From a virus, in the IMG/VR virus record IMGVR_UViG_3300025289_000127, positions 1-22,330 of that record: a DNA stretch of 22,330 nucleotides. One strand, written 5' to 3'. Positions within the stretch are counted from its first letter, which is position 1; each line of letters opens with the position of its first letter. Both the position numbers and the translations under genes were made by a program. The notes beneath the pieces are model-generated. The model made no database searches. It saw only the letters and a list, made by a program, of their open reading frames with translations, and had not been told where the DNA came from. Of the stretch, positions 5,824-13,314 are shown one piece after another.

Positions 5824-8216
5824 TTCAGATTCTCCTTTCGCATCGGTCTGTCGTTACGGCTTCGGTTGGCAGCAAAAGATTCCGGAATCAGATTTGGGAT
5901 CTGATAACCGCCGCCCTGGGCCTTGGTGAATATTTTCCCTCGCTCAAATTTCGGATAGCCATTGGGGTTTTCTTTCGGATCGTCGGTCCAGTGCATTTTC
6001 AGCCCGGTCCATGGGCAAGCAACGTAGCCTTTCGTTTCGCCGCCGAATTCCTTGAATAAATTCAGGCGTTGCCGCTGCCGGTCCTTGGAACCGCCGCCCC
6101 TACTTTCTCCGCCCGGCCTTGAGCCTTCCGCCTTCGCGCGGGCCAATTCTTCGCGGGCTTTGGCTGCTGCCTCCTTGGATGGGACTGGCGCATTTTTGAT
6201 TTTCGCTCGGGCTACCTTGACGCTTGCCTCTTGTACGGCGGAAGTAGCGTACCCTTGCTCCCCTTTCCCCGATGGCAAGCAACGTCCTTTGGGATCTCGT
6301 TCGCAATCCGCAAAGTACGACATATTTCCCACGAACCGCGAGAATTCCAGCAACGCGAATGGCAGCTGCATCCGCTGGTTGAAAATGCTTTGCGGCCGCT
6401 CCTTGCTTACCGATGGCGGCCCCCACTCGTCGCCGCCTTCAGTTGATTCCCGGATGGCTCGCTCAATTTCCTTCTTGGTATCCTTCTGGTTTTCGGTGTC
6501 TTCGCCGGTGTTAGCGGGCAGAAATACGCACCGGCAACGAGGATGGCGCGGCAACAGGTTCTGCGCTTCGGCCAACGACAGCACCACGCCTTCCAACGGC
6601 TCACATTTGCTACATACAGCATCGTCATTAGCGGTTGCCCACTCGACGGCAACCCCGACCTCCGCCACACCCATTTCTTCCATGGCCTGCAACTGGCCCT
6701 GGGCGTGCGCCCTGGTCAACTCTGTACGGGCAATCAACTCGGCACGGCTGTAGGTCAGGTCCACCTGTTCGGCCAGATCGCTAGCCACTTCCAAGGAATG
6801 TTTGCCTTCGATCAATCCATCGGTCAGGGCGCGGGTCATTTTCGCGGCCATGTCGCTTGTGATATTTTCCAGATCGTCAAAAGCGCGGCCGGCCAGCAGC
6901 TTCACCCTTTCGACGCTTACCGGCCTGGCAAAAGACTGCCGCAGGAATTCATCGCGCGTGCCCGCGAAAAATCCCATGCCTTCACGTTGCGCTTCCGGCG
7001 TAAATAACTCCGGCCGGCGTTTCTTTAATTCGCTTTGCCGCACATCATCAAAAGCCCGGCCGGCCCCTTTTCTGAAACCCTGCTCGATATATGCCCGCCA
7101 CAACTCTTCATCATCTTCACTACGGATTATTTGCTGCATTTGCGTCTTGAGCCATTCCTGAAAAGCCTTCACTTTTTCCGGGCTGGTCAGGAATCGCCAG
7201 CGGTCGTTGGCAACCAGGCTTTGGTTTTTGAATTCGGCTATCAGCTCCCGGATTTCCGGGCCGTCCTGGATTTGCTCCAATTCAGATCGGTACTCTTCAA
7301 TCATCGTTGCCAGGTAATCCTGGATTTCCTGCCAGACTTCCTGGCTGCTGGCGTTGCCGGTGAATCTTTTGGCAAGGCGTGATGCCTGCAAGCCGATCTC
7401 CGCAAGAGCAGTGTGCGCCGCAATGGAAATCAAGTCGTTTACTATCGGGACACCAGGAACCCCCGTCAGGGCAAATGCACCCGCTGCTACCGCGTAGCCG
7501 CCGATGGCCCCGCTGGTCATGATCGCGGTTGCGGCCTTGCTGCCGTATCGTTTCTCCAGCCGGCCATGTATCGATTTCATTACCCCAGTCATGCCCCGCT
7601 TGATCTTGCCGATAACCGGGACTTTATCGATCACGGCGCCCAGTTTCGCCGCCATGCCACTACCCGGACTGCATGATGGATCAATCCCGCCACCTTCCCC
7701 GGTCGGACAAAAAGCGTTGGTTGCCCGGAACTGGGTACGCTCCCAGCTGCCCTTCCGCTCCATGATCTTCCGCTTAATTTCCGCCACGGCCGCCGACTTG
7801 CTGGAAAGCGGCTTGGCGATTCCGAATTCTTTCGCCAGCGCTTGCGACTCCGCCCTTTTCATCGGCCCGGTTATCTTGTCCACCAAGTCGTTGATTTCCG
7901 GATAGGTAAAATCCCGATGGTTTTCGTAAGCGGCCTTCAGGGCCTTGCCGTGCTCGCCAGCGGCCATGGCCTTTTCTGCGGATTGCTTGCCCGTCGATGA
8001 ACCGCAGCTGGGATCGACGCCACCGCCTTCACCCGTGGGGCAAAATGCATTCCGCACATCGATACCCAGGGCATCTTCGTCCCGGATCAGATCGATAACC
8101 TCCAGCCGGAGCCGCCGAAACTTGCGTTTCAGCCTGGCCAAGAATTGCCGGCGCATCGTGGCCGTCCTGGTCGGATCGATTCTCAGGGGATTGGCCCGCC
8201 TTTTCGCTTTCGCCAT
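5820..8216 (-). CDS. SPP1 gp7/Mu gpF-type minor head protein with HNH-like C-terminal domain
   Basis: A 798-residue, mosaic protein. The phage head morphogenesis domain (SPP1 gp7/Mu gpF) spans ~430-570: RAELIARTELTRAHAQ, WATANDDAVCSKCEPLEG and LPRHPRCRC, with paired Cys at 535/538 and 561/563. Two copies of NAFCPTGEGGG(V/I)DPSC lie at 56-71 and 167-182, and a diverged copy (CERDPKGRCLPSG) at 638-650. Between them, ~232-280 is hydrophobic and could be membrane-seeking. The last ~70 residues (ACPWTGLKM... FERGKIFTKAQGGGYQIPNLIPESFAANRSRND) resemble an HNH/treble-clef nuclease, with the usual first His replaced or displaced. The core presumably acts with portal during assembly; the extra modules may be ejected or toxic effector domains. 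The typical family is 250-500 residues, so this protein is unusually long. Confidence 0.75.
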   Translation of the reverse strand: MAKAKRRANPLRIDPTRTATMRRQFLARLKRKFRRLRLEVIDLIRDEDALGIDVRNAFCPTGEGGGVDPSCGSSTGKQSAEKAMAAGEHGKALKAAYENHRDFTYPEINDLVDKITGPMKRAESQALAKEFGIAKPLSSKSAAVAEIKRKIMERKGSWERTQFRATNAFCPTGEGGGIDPSCSPGSGMAAKLGAVIDKVPVIGKIKRGMTGVMKSIHGRLEKRYGSKAATAIMTSGAIGGYAVAAGAFALTGVPGVPIVNDLISIAAHTALAEIGLQASRLAKRFTGNASSQEVWQEIQDYLATMIEEYRSELEQIQDGPEIRELIAEFKNQSLVANDRWRFLTSPEKVKAFQEWLKTQMQQIIRSEDDEELWRAYIEQGFRKGAGRAFDDVRQSELKKRRPELFTPEAQREGMGFFAGTRDEFLRQSFARPVSVERVKLLAGRAFDDLENITSDMAAKMTRALTDGLIEGKHSLEVASDLAEQVDLTYSRAELIARTELTRAHAQGQLQAMEEMGVAEVGVAVEWATANDDAVCSKCEPLEGVVLSLAEAQNLLPRHPRCRCVFLPANTGEDTENQKDTKKEIERAIRESTEGGDEWGPPSVSKERPQSIFNQRMQLPFALLEFSRFVGNMSYFADCERDPKGRCLPSGKGEQGYATSAVQEASVKVARAKIKNAPVPSKEAAAKAREELARAKAEGSRPGGESRGGGSKDRQRQRLNLFKEFGGETKGYVACPWTGLKMHWTDDPKENPNGYPKFERGKIFTKAQGGGYQIPNLIPESFAANRSRNDRPMRKENLK

Positions 8217-8223
8217 CGTAAAC

Positions 8224-8475
8224 CTACTTTATCCCCGGTTTGATTGCCGACAACCAGACCGGAGACATCGTTTCCCCGGCAACCACCATCCATATCCTGC
8301 CTGTCCGAATCACGTATTCCAGCTCTTCTTTGGTAAGCTTCCAGCACGACACCAGCACGGGAAACCCGCTCTCGGTTGTACCCCGGCATACCGACAGGGC
8401 CTCACATTCCTCCCGGCTCATTTCGTCCGGCTTATCGAGTACGGTATCAGCTTCGGTGAATGAACATGGAACCAT
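8224..8475 (-). CDS. Small phage protein of unknown function
   Basis: An 83-residue protein starting MVPCSFTEADT with GGGGA five bases upstream of the ATG. The C-terminal half has CWKLTKEELEYVIRTGRIWMVVAG (cited as landmark words CWKLT, EELEYV, TGRIWM), a pattern common to small proteins between portal and minor head genes. It ends eight bases before the minor head start. No catalytic motif or membrane segment is visible. An assembly role is inferred only from its neighbours. Confidence 0.65.
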   Translation of the reverse strand: MVPCSFTEADTVLDKPDEMSREECEALSVCRGTTESGFPVLVSCWKLTKEELEYVIRTGRIWMVVAGETMSPVWLSAIKPGIK

Positions 8476-8550
8476 GATTTCCCCAAAAATAAACGCCAGG
8501 CCGAAAGCAAAAGGCCATACCTCGTAACCTTCCGCCCCAGCCTGGCAATG

Positions 8551-8970
8551 TCACGGCCGCTTTCCCTTCCCATCCCAGCCAACCGCGTGGCCGGCGTCGA
8601 TCATCGTCTTACTGAGACTCAGCCCTCCCATGTCGGAAATGTCCATCAGGGTCCGACCGTACTTCTCCCGGCCCACGATCCTCGCCCAGGTAGGAGTCTT
8701 CGGCAACTTCTCTTGCAGGAATTTCTTTGCCGCCTCGCCCTTGTCCCGATCCTCACCGTGCATCTCCGGAGCGTTTATCCCATACAGCCGGGCCGTCCCC
8801 TCGACCAACCAAAAGAACCGCACCGTATCCCCGTCTATCGCTTCGGTTGCCAGGATCAGATACTTGCCCTCGCGCGGCGGAAATTCAATGCCGCGGTGCT
8901 GGGCATCGACAAGGCACGAACCCGCCAGGATGCCGGTGAAGAAACCCAAGAAGATGAACAGGTTTTTCAC
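8551..8970 (-). CDS. Staphylococcal-nuclease-like (TNase) lipoprotein
   Basis: A 139-residue thermonuclease-family protein. The OB-fold core is clear: AIDGDTVRF, then RLYGINAPE carrying the conserved Arg61 and Glu69, then EKYGRTL with Arg106, and SLSKTMIDAG. These three residues correspond to the active-site Arg, Glu and Arg of staphylococcal nuclease, so Ca-dependent DNA/RNA cleavage is expected. I start at GTG 8970 because GAGGTG lies six bases upstream and the product then begins with a signal peptide ending in the lipobox LAGSC (Cys19), predicting a membrane-anchored exported lipoprotein. It sits between portal and minor head genes. Breakdown of extracellular DNA, or of superinfecting DNA at the envelope, is a plausible but unproven role. 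Confidence 0.82.
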   Translation of the reverse strand: MKNLFIFLGFFTGILAGSCLVDAQHRGIEFPPREGKYLILATEAIDGDTVRFFWLVEGTARLYGINAPEMHGEDRDKGEAAKKFLQEKLPKTPTWARIVGREKYGRTLMDISDMGGLSLSKTMIDAGHAVGWDGKGKRP

Positions 8971-9054
8971 ATCCTTCACCTCAAAAAAATAGGCCTGGTT
9001 GCCCGAAAGCCCCAACCAACGGGCAGAACACCTTGTTCCCCAGGCATATCGCTC

Positions 9055-9294
9055 TCATGGCTTTCGCTTTTGCTCTATCGTCCAGGCGCTTTCAACCATC
9101 CGTCGCGATTCGACCCAGACGGCAGCCCCAAGGGCACTGTCCAGGCAAACATATTCGATGAAGGCAACAACATCCCACCACCGCTTGCCCACCGGGAAAT
9201 TATCGTCTTTTACGGTAGGCGCCCTGGCCGAATAAGTACGGTCGTACCTCAGCACCGGGTCAAATCCCACTGGAAACCTATCGTCTTTTGTCAT
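9055..9294 (-). CDS. Hypothetical protein downstream of portal
   Basis: A 79-residue protein whose start overlaps the portal stop by four bases (ATGA), supporting the call. An imperfect internal repeat is visible: KDDRFPVGFDPVLRYD near the start and KDDNFPVGKRWWD thirty residues later. The middle (RWWDVVAFIEYVCLD) is aromatic. No family recognised. Confidence 0.6.
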   Translation of the reverse strand: MTKDDRFPVGFDPVLRYDRTYSARAPTVKDDNFPVGKRWWDVVAFIEYVCLDSALGAAVWVESRRMVESAWTIEQKRKP

Positions 9295-10688
9295 TCTTCC
9301 GCCCTTGCCGCGGCGTCAGCCAATATCGCCTCGGCCCGCTCGTCTGTCATTCCAAAAATTTCCGTCAGGTATTCCAGCGGCGGTATCAACGCCTCGACGT
9401 TGCCGGCAATGTACTGGGCCGCCGCGTTCGTCTTTGTCGCCGCCACGTTCGCTTTTTCCTGGTCCGTCTGACTGGCCAAGTCTGGCCAGAATACGCTGTA
9501 CCCCTTCGGCGTCGGCAGTATTCCCAGATGAATAAGCCGATCCACAAAGGGCACGATTACCCGCGGCGTTATGTGGTACTTCTGCCGTAGCTTCAGGCGG
9601 TCATTCCAGGCCGCGTCATCCTGGCCGCTGGCCAGCTCGCCCCTCTCCGAGCCGATAAACACCCGCTTGGGTATTCCCAGCTTGATACACACCGCCTCCA
9701 ATTGCACGGCTATCTGGCTGGTCGGGTCAACCACCTGCGGCGCCAGCCCCTGCATGGAGAACCCCATGAGCGCAACATACCGTTGCAACCCATTCATGTA
9801 GTTTTCCATCATGTCGCGCATTTTGTCGGTGTCGGCCGCCACGTCCCCGCCCAGCTGCGGATGACTCGACAACACGTAACCGGGGAAGGCCCCCTTCCAG
9901 TACATTTCCGCACTGCCGCCGTATAACTTCCGCAAGTCCAGCAGCCGATTCAGTACCGGCCGCATCCTTGGTGTGCCCAGCCACTTATTGCTAGTTAAAT
10001 TGTCCGCAATGTGGACTATTCTCGACCAATGCACATTGGTTGTCACTGACTGGCTGGCGCCGATCCCCGTCCATTGCTGGTATGGATCACCCAGGGTTAC
10101 CTGATACATTGCCGGCTGGCCGTAGCGTGGATTGGTACGGTCCGACTCCCACGAGGTGATAATCGCCAATGACTCCGGCAGGACGTGCGCGAACAGCAAT
10201 TTCTTTGCTTGCTTTGCCGGTTGCGATAATTCCTGTCCGTCATCCAATCCCAGGAAGACTGCCCCATACTGGCCGATGCCAGAGAGAATATCCGCCCGCA
10301 AAAGCATTTCCCAGATCGGGCCACCGGCTTCATCTTGATAATAACTACCTTGATTCAAATGCCGTCCCAGGCCGTCCCACACTTCCTCGAATTCAGTGGC
10401 GCTCTTCGGGGATTCATCTTCGTAAACTTCTGGCTGTACTTGCCATGACTCTTTCGGATAAACCTCCACAACGCGATTGGCAATCGGATCGCGGTCGAAC
10501 AAAGCGTAGTAGTCCTGCGCGGACAGGCCGTCGCGTGGATAGCCGCACTCGTCATCAATGTCGCGGCGCGGATCAAACAGCCGCCGAAACAACTCCGAAC
10601 GCGCCGACATGACGTTGCCGACCAAGTTTTCAAACCTGGCCAGCGTATCAGCGTTCTCTATCGGCTGGCCGTTTTTTGGAGCAGTCAT
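9291..10688 (-). CDS. Portal protein, DUF1073 type
   Basis: A 465-residue protein located immediately after the terminase block, as expected for portal. Landmarks of the DUF1073 portal family: DYYALFDRDPIANRVVEVYPKESW (words FDRDPIA, VEVYP, KESW), a mid-region with GQYGAVFLGLDDG, WSRIVHIADN, PRMRPVLNRLLDLRKLYGGSAEMYW, and IPKRVFIGSERGELASGQD near residue 360 followed by LASQTDQEKA. It would form the dodecameric ring at the head vertex through which DNA is packed. I start at ATG 10688 because it overlaps the upstream stop by four bases (ATGA) with GGTGG upstream; an ATG at 10733 would overlap further. The N-terminal domain of this family is the one also described in Acb1-like proteins, but no phosphodiesterase motif is evident here. 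Confidence 0.85.
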   Translation of the reverse strand: MTAPKNGQPIENADTLARFENLVGNVMSARSELFRRLFDPRRDIDDECGYPRDGLSAQDYYALFDRDPIANRVVEVYPKESWQVQPEVYEDESPKSATEFEEVWDGLGRHLNQGSYYQDEAGGPIWEMLLRADILSGIGQYGAVFLGLDDGQELSQPAKQAKKLLFAHVLPESLAIITSWESDRTNPRYGQPAMYQVTLGDPYQQWTGIGASQSVTTNVHWSRIVHIADNLTSNKWLGTPRMRPVLNRLLDLRKLYGGSAEMYWKGAFPGYVLSSHPQLGGDVAADTDKMRDMMENYMNGLQRYVALMGFSMQGLAPQVVDPTSQIAVQLEAVCIKLGIPKRVFIGSERGELASGQDDAAWNDRLKLRQKYHITPRVIVPFVDRLIHLGILPTPKGYSVFWPDLASQTDQEKANVAATKTNAAAQYIAGNVEALIPPLEYLTEIFGMTDERAEAILADAAARAEE

Positions 10689-11008
10689 TCCCTTTTCCAC
10701 CTTTGCGTATAGGAATTGGACTCTTCTTCCCATTCATCTTCATCCTCGTCGTCTTCATCATCCGGGCCCAACAATTCCTTGAGTTGGGCCTTTGCATCAT
10801 CGGCCACACGCATCCACATGGATGCCGCCTCTCGCAAGAACTTCGCCTCATCCCACGCACGAGCCAAAAACACCCAGGGACAAATCAGGATGGCCAGTCC
10901 AATCACCACCAGGAATCCGAAAATAAATATGTCGTCGGCATGGGCGCCGATCAGAAGCAGCGATACAGCAAATAAAGAAGAGACGGCAAGGCTAATCAAC
11001 CATCGCAT
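10685..11008 (-). CDS. Two-helix membrane protein with acidic tail
   Basis: A 107-residue protein with two hydrophobic segments: residues ~3-22 (LISLAVSSLFAVSLLLIG) and ~27-50 (IFIFGFLVVIGLAILICPWVF). After a charged helix it ends in a strongly acidic run (PDDEDDEDEDEWEEE). It overlaps the preceding gene by 13 bases and the portal gene by four. The topology, size and neighbouring single-helix protein are compatible with a holin/antiholin pair, but no lysis enzyme is adjacent and no holin family is recognised, so this is only a possibility. Confidence 0.65.
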   Translation of the reverse strand: MRWLISLAVSSLFAVSLLLIGAHADDIFIFGFLVVIGLAILICPWVFLARAWDEAKFLREAASMWMRVADDAKAQLKELLGPDDEDDEDEDEWEEESNSYTQRWKRE

Positions 11009-11232
11009 GGTCCGTTCCTTTCCCGGAGTATCTCGATTATCTCGGCATGTGCCTTGGAATTGTTCTGAGCGATTTCGTTCAGGAATAAGATGTGCCGTTC
11101 AACGATTTTTTCCCCCATCGGCACAATCCGCGTGCCAATCCAGACCATCACCCGCCAAACCCCAAAACTGAATGCCGCCAAGACCAACGCCGCAAATCCA
11201 AAATTCTGTAACACCGACACAAAGTCCAGCAT
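10996..11232 (-). CDS. Single-helix membrane protein
   Basis: A 78-residue protein. The start at 11232 (MLDFVSVLQNFGFAALVL) is preceded by AGAAGG, while the longer reading from 11331 would lie inside the neighbouring gene. Residues ~6-30 form one transmembrane helix; the rest is a helical cytoplasmic or periplasmic tail (EKIVERHILFLNEIAQNNSKAHAEIIEILRERN). It resembles small holin-like or membrane-anchoring phage proteins, without a specific family match. Confidence 0.6.
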   Translation of the reverse strand: MLDFVSVLQNFGFAALVLAAFSFGVWRVMVWIGTRIVPMGEKIVERHILFLNEIAQNNSKAHAEIIEILRERNGPCDG

Positions 11233-11261
11233 ATTCCAACCCTTCTGCTCCTTAAAGTGGA

Positions 11262-11687
11262 TTATTTCAGGGGCCGTACGAACTCCCATTTCTCCACCAG
11301 CTTGTTGCCGCTGCCAGGCATGGTGCCCCACACCCCGCTCGCATTGTCGCCGCTGAATTGCATACGGTGAATCCCGGACATGGTCGCCTCGCCTTGCGGA
11401 ACCTGGACCACCATATGCCAGCCAACCGATAAAACATCGCCTTCAAGAATTCCGCAACCGATAATTTGCTGGCCGGTAAAAGCCCACTCCACCCGGTAGA
11501 ACTTGCCCACCGGCGACACCTTGACGAACCCGCCATATTCTTTGTCGCGGTCGTCCTTGCCGGAAGTTGCGTAATAACCGGTTATTGTTTTGATGGGTTG
11601 CGGAGCCAGCTGGTCGGTTTTTTGCTTCTCCCGATCCATGCCGCCAGCCAATAGAAATGCCACCATGATGCCAAGCAATTCGTGCAT
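11262..11687 (-). CDS. Probable exported small protein of unknown function
   Basis: A 141-residue protein beginning MHELLGIMVAFLLAGG, a short hydrophobic N-terminus that could be a signal peptide or anchor. The mature part has a beta-rich pattern: ITGYYATSG, YGGFVKVSPVGKFYRVEWAF, IIGCGILEGDVLSVGWH, and MSGIHRMQFSGDNASGVWGTMPG. This resembles small secreted proteins found repeatedly in Planctomycetes, but I cannot assign a family. It lies 12 bases after the terminase nuclease ORF and begins the portal-proximal membrane/exported cluster. Confidence 0.6.
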   Translation of the reverse strand: MHELLGIMVAFLLAGGMDREKQKTDQLAPQPIKTITGYYATSGKDDRDKEYGGFVKVSPVGKFYRVEWAFTGQQIIGCGILEGDVLSVGWHMVVQVPQGEATMSGIHRMQFSGDNASGVWGTMPGSGNKLVEKWEFVRPLK

Positions 11688-11699
11688 GCAAGAATCCTT

Positions 11700-12620
11700 T
11701 CAGAAAATCGCCCCGGCCATTATAGGTTTCTTCGCGGCCATCCCATAGATGGCCAGAACCAACGCATCCGACTCGTCCGGAGAATGCCCGATCAATTTTA
11801 CCATGCTCGGCCCGCTGCCGTCAGTCCGTTTCGGCATCAATGTCAGCCTGCCTTCATCGTCGTAAGTTTTCGGAATTACCGCAAGCTGATTTCTGAGTTT
11901 ACCGTATTTTTTTGGCAAGGCAAAGGGAAACTCATTCGCCGTAGGATCGAGCCGGAGACTCAACATACCGTACATTTCCGCACGACGATTCTTGTAAGCG
12001 TACCTTTCCTCGCGGTTGTCCCGGCGTTCGCTGAGGTGCCGTATCCCGCGTTTCGGATCCATCACTACCGCCTCCCCAAAGGCCACGGTGCGCACAGCGT
12101 ACCCCTGGGCGCGCAACCTGTCGGCATGCTCCTTGCCGCCGCCGCCCCGATCCAGGATAACCATGTCGGCCGGCACCAGGTAACGGTGCATGAGTGCAAT
12201 TATCTCGCCCGTGATGACGCTGGTATCCGGCGTCTGGCGGCTCGACAACTCAATCAGGCCCAGCTCGTCCACGACGGCGATTGCCGTTTGGTCCCCGCCT
12301 TCCGCCGGATCGATGCCAATAGCCTTCGCCTGCCTTTGCATTTTCTCGATGGCATCCGCCCGATTCTCCGCCAAATTCAACCACTCCGGCGGGAATAGCA
12401 GAACCTCGGCGCCTTCGTAAAACTCGGCATCCAGGCCAATGCACTGCCTCACCGCGTCCCAAACAGCCCGCCGCTTCCGGTACTCGGTAAACGTCAACAC
12501 GCCAGGGACAAGGATTTCATTGGTAGGCCGCTTGCCGGCCCGCTCCTGAGCCTCGCCAAAGCGGACATTCGGGCTGTCCATAGCCGTCACCCGAATGATC
12601 TTGCGATAATAACCAGGCAT
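11700..12620 (-). CDS. Large terminase, nuclease half
   Basis: A 306-residue ORF matching the C-terminal, RNase H-fold nuclease domain of a phage large terminase. The acidic metal ligands are visible: Asp104 in IGIDPAEGGDQTAIAVVD, Asp157 in MVILDRGGGGKEHADRL and Asp285 in HSPDESDALVLA. The start (MPGYYRKIIRVTAMDSPNVR) is the normal linker that follows the ATPase domain in intact homologues (YYRK..IR..A.DSPNVR), so the protein is not missing nuclease sequence. The ATPase half is a separate ORF (12713-13312) in a different frame. A GGGGTG ribosome-binding site provides independent initiation at 12620. The nuclease would cut concatemeric DNA during packaging, but must now find its ATPase partner in trans. 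Confidence 0.82.
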   Translation of the reverse strand: MPGYYRKIIRVTAMDSPNVRFGEAQERAGKRPTNEILVPGVLTFTEYRKRRAVWDAVRQCIGLDAEFYEGAEVLLFPPEWLNLAENRADAIEKMQRQAKAIGIDPAEGGDQTAIAVVDELGLIELSSRQTPDTSVITGEIIALMHRYLVPADMVILDRGGGGKEHADRLRAQGYAVRTVAFGEAVVMDPKRGIRHLSERRDNREERYAYKNRRAEMYGMLSLRLDPTANEFPFALPKKYGKLRNQLAVIPKTYDDEGRLTLMPKRTDGSGPSMVKLIGHSPDESDALVLAIYGMAAKKPIMAGAIF

Positions 12621-12634
12621 TTCAGCACCCCGAA

Positions 12635-12711
12635 GCGTAACTGCCTCACGTGAGGCAGTTACGCAAACTGCGGAAAAATCAGGGTAGAATAAGCTATAGC
12701 AAATGTCTTAA
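12635..12711 (-). repeat. Repeat element, copy A: conserved arm plus 30-bp perfect palindrome
   Basis: This 92-base gap between the two terminase ORFs contains a 30-bp perfect palindrome at 12635-12664 (half-site GCGTAACTGCCTCAC) joined to an arm at 12661-12711 homologous to copy B at 4929-4979. In gene direction the arm starts just behind the TAA of the ATPase ORF and the palindrome ends 15 bases before the nuclease ORF's ATG, with GGGGTG between. The arm contains TTAAGA and TTATTC, which might be promoter parts but with poor spacing. It appears to have been inserted at the ATPase-nuclease linker and to have brought a stop codon region and a leader for the second half. Confidence 0.65.
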
Positions 12712-12712
12712 T

Positions 12713-13312
12713 TTATTTCCCCGCCACGTCCCGGCACGCCCGCCGAAAAAAATTCTCGCAAGGGTTTGGATTCCCCAGAAACAGCATCCTTTTGGCCCAC
12801 CCCTGCGCCGCAACATACGCCGCGTCAGCCAGGCCAGACGCCTCATCCCCAACAAACAGGGTATAGTCGGCATGGTGCCCGGCCAACCCCTCGTCCTTGT
12901 CCGTCACCCGGCCAACCAGATAACTATAAGGATTCCTTGCCTCTACCTCCGCTGCCAACCTGATCTCCTGGTAATTCATAACATATACGCCCTGGCTGTT
13001 GTCCTTGGTTTTCAACAATGGCGCCTTGGCCGCCGTCATGAACCGGCCGATCTCCCCCCACAATACCCGCAAGTGATGCTCAGCCACCGAAGTAGTCACA
13101 ATCCGGCATTGCAACTGCTTGACATGGCACAGGATAAAGGCAGCAACGGCAACAAACCCGGCTACAAAATCCTTGCCCAGCTGGTTGCCTGCGGGAACGT
13201 AGGTTTCATCGTTTCGGCAAACGCTATCGATTATCTCTATCTGCTTGCCGTAAAAGGTGATGTGCGGCCAAAGGGTTTCTTTCAAGGCCAGAAATTCGTC
13301 AAGCAGCAACAA
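12713..13312 (-). CDS. Large terminase, ATPase half
   Basis: A 199-residue ORF corresponding to the N-terminal packaging ATPase. Walker A is GNQLGKD (residues 42-48), Walker B is LFVGDEAS with Asp156/Glu157, and the coupling motif is MLFLGNPNP (176-184). The sequence stops at ENFFRRACRDVAGK, just where the linker to the nuclease domain should begin; the nuclease follows as a separate ORF after copy A of the repeat element, shifted by two frames. Both halves retain their key residues, so this may be a functional two-piece terminase rather than a dead gene. It starts three bases before the end of the preceding gene's stop region (13315), suggesting translational coupling. Confidence 0.82.
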   Translation of the reverse strand: MLLLDEFLALKETLWPHITFYGKQIEIIDSVCRNDETYVPAGNQLGKDFVAGFVAVAAFILCHVKQLQCRIVTTSVAEHHLRVLWGEIGRFMTAAKAPLLKTKDNSQGVYVMNYQEIRLAAEVEARNPYSYLVGRVTDKDEGLAGHHADYTLFVGDEASGLADAAYVAAQGWAKRMLFLGNPNPCENFFRRACRDVAGK

Positions 13313-13314
13313 GG

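Noticed and set aside
12680-12711. Promoter in the conserved arm of the two-copy element (TTRAGA ... TATTC)
   Set aside because: The spacing between the two boxes is about 14 bases, too short for a standard sigma-70 promoter, so I do not annotate it.
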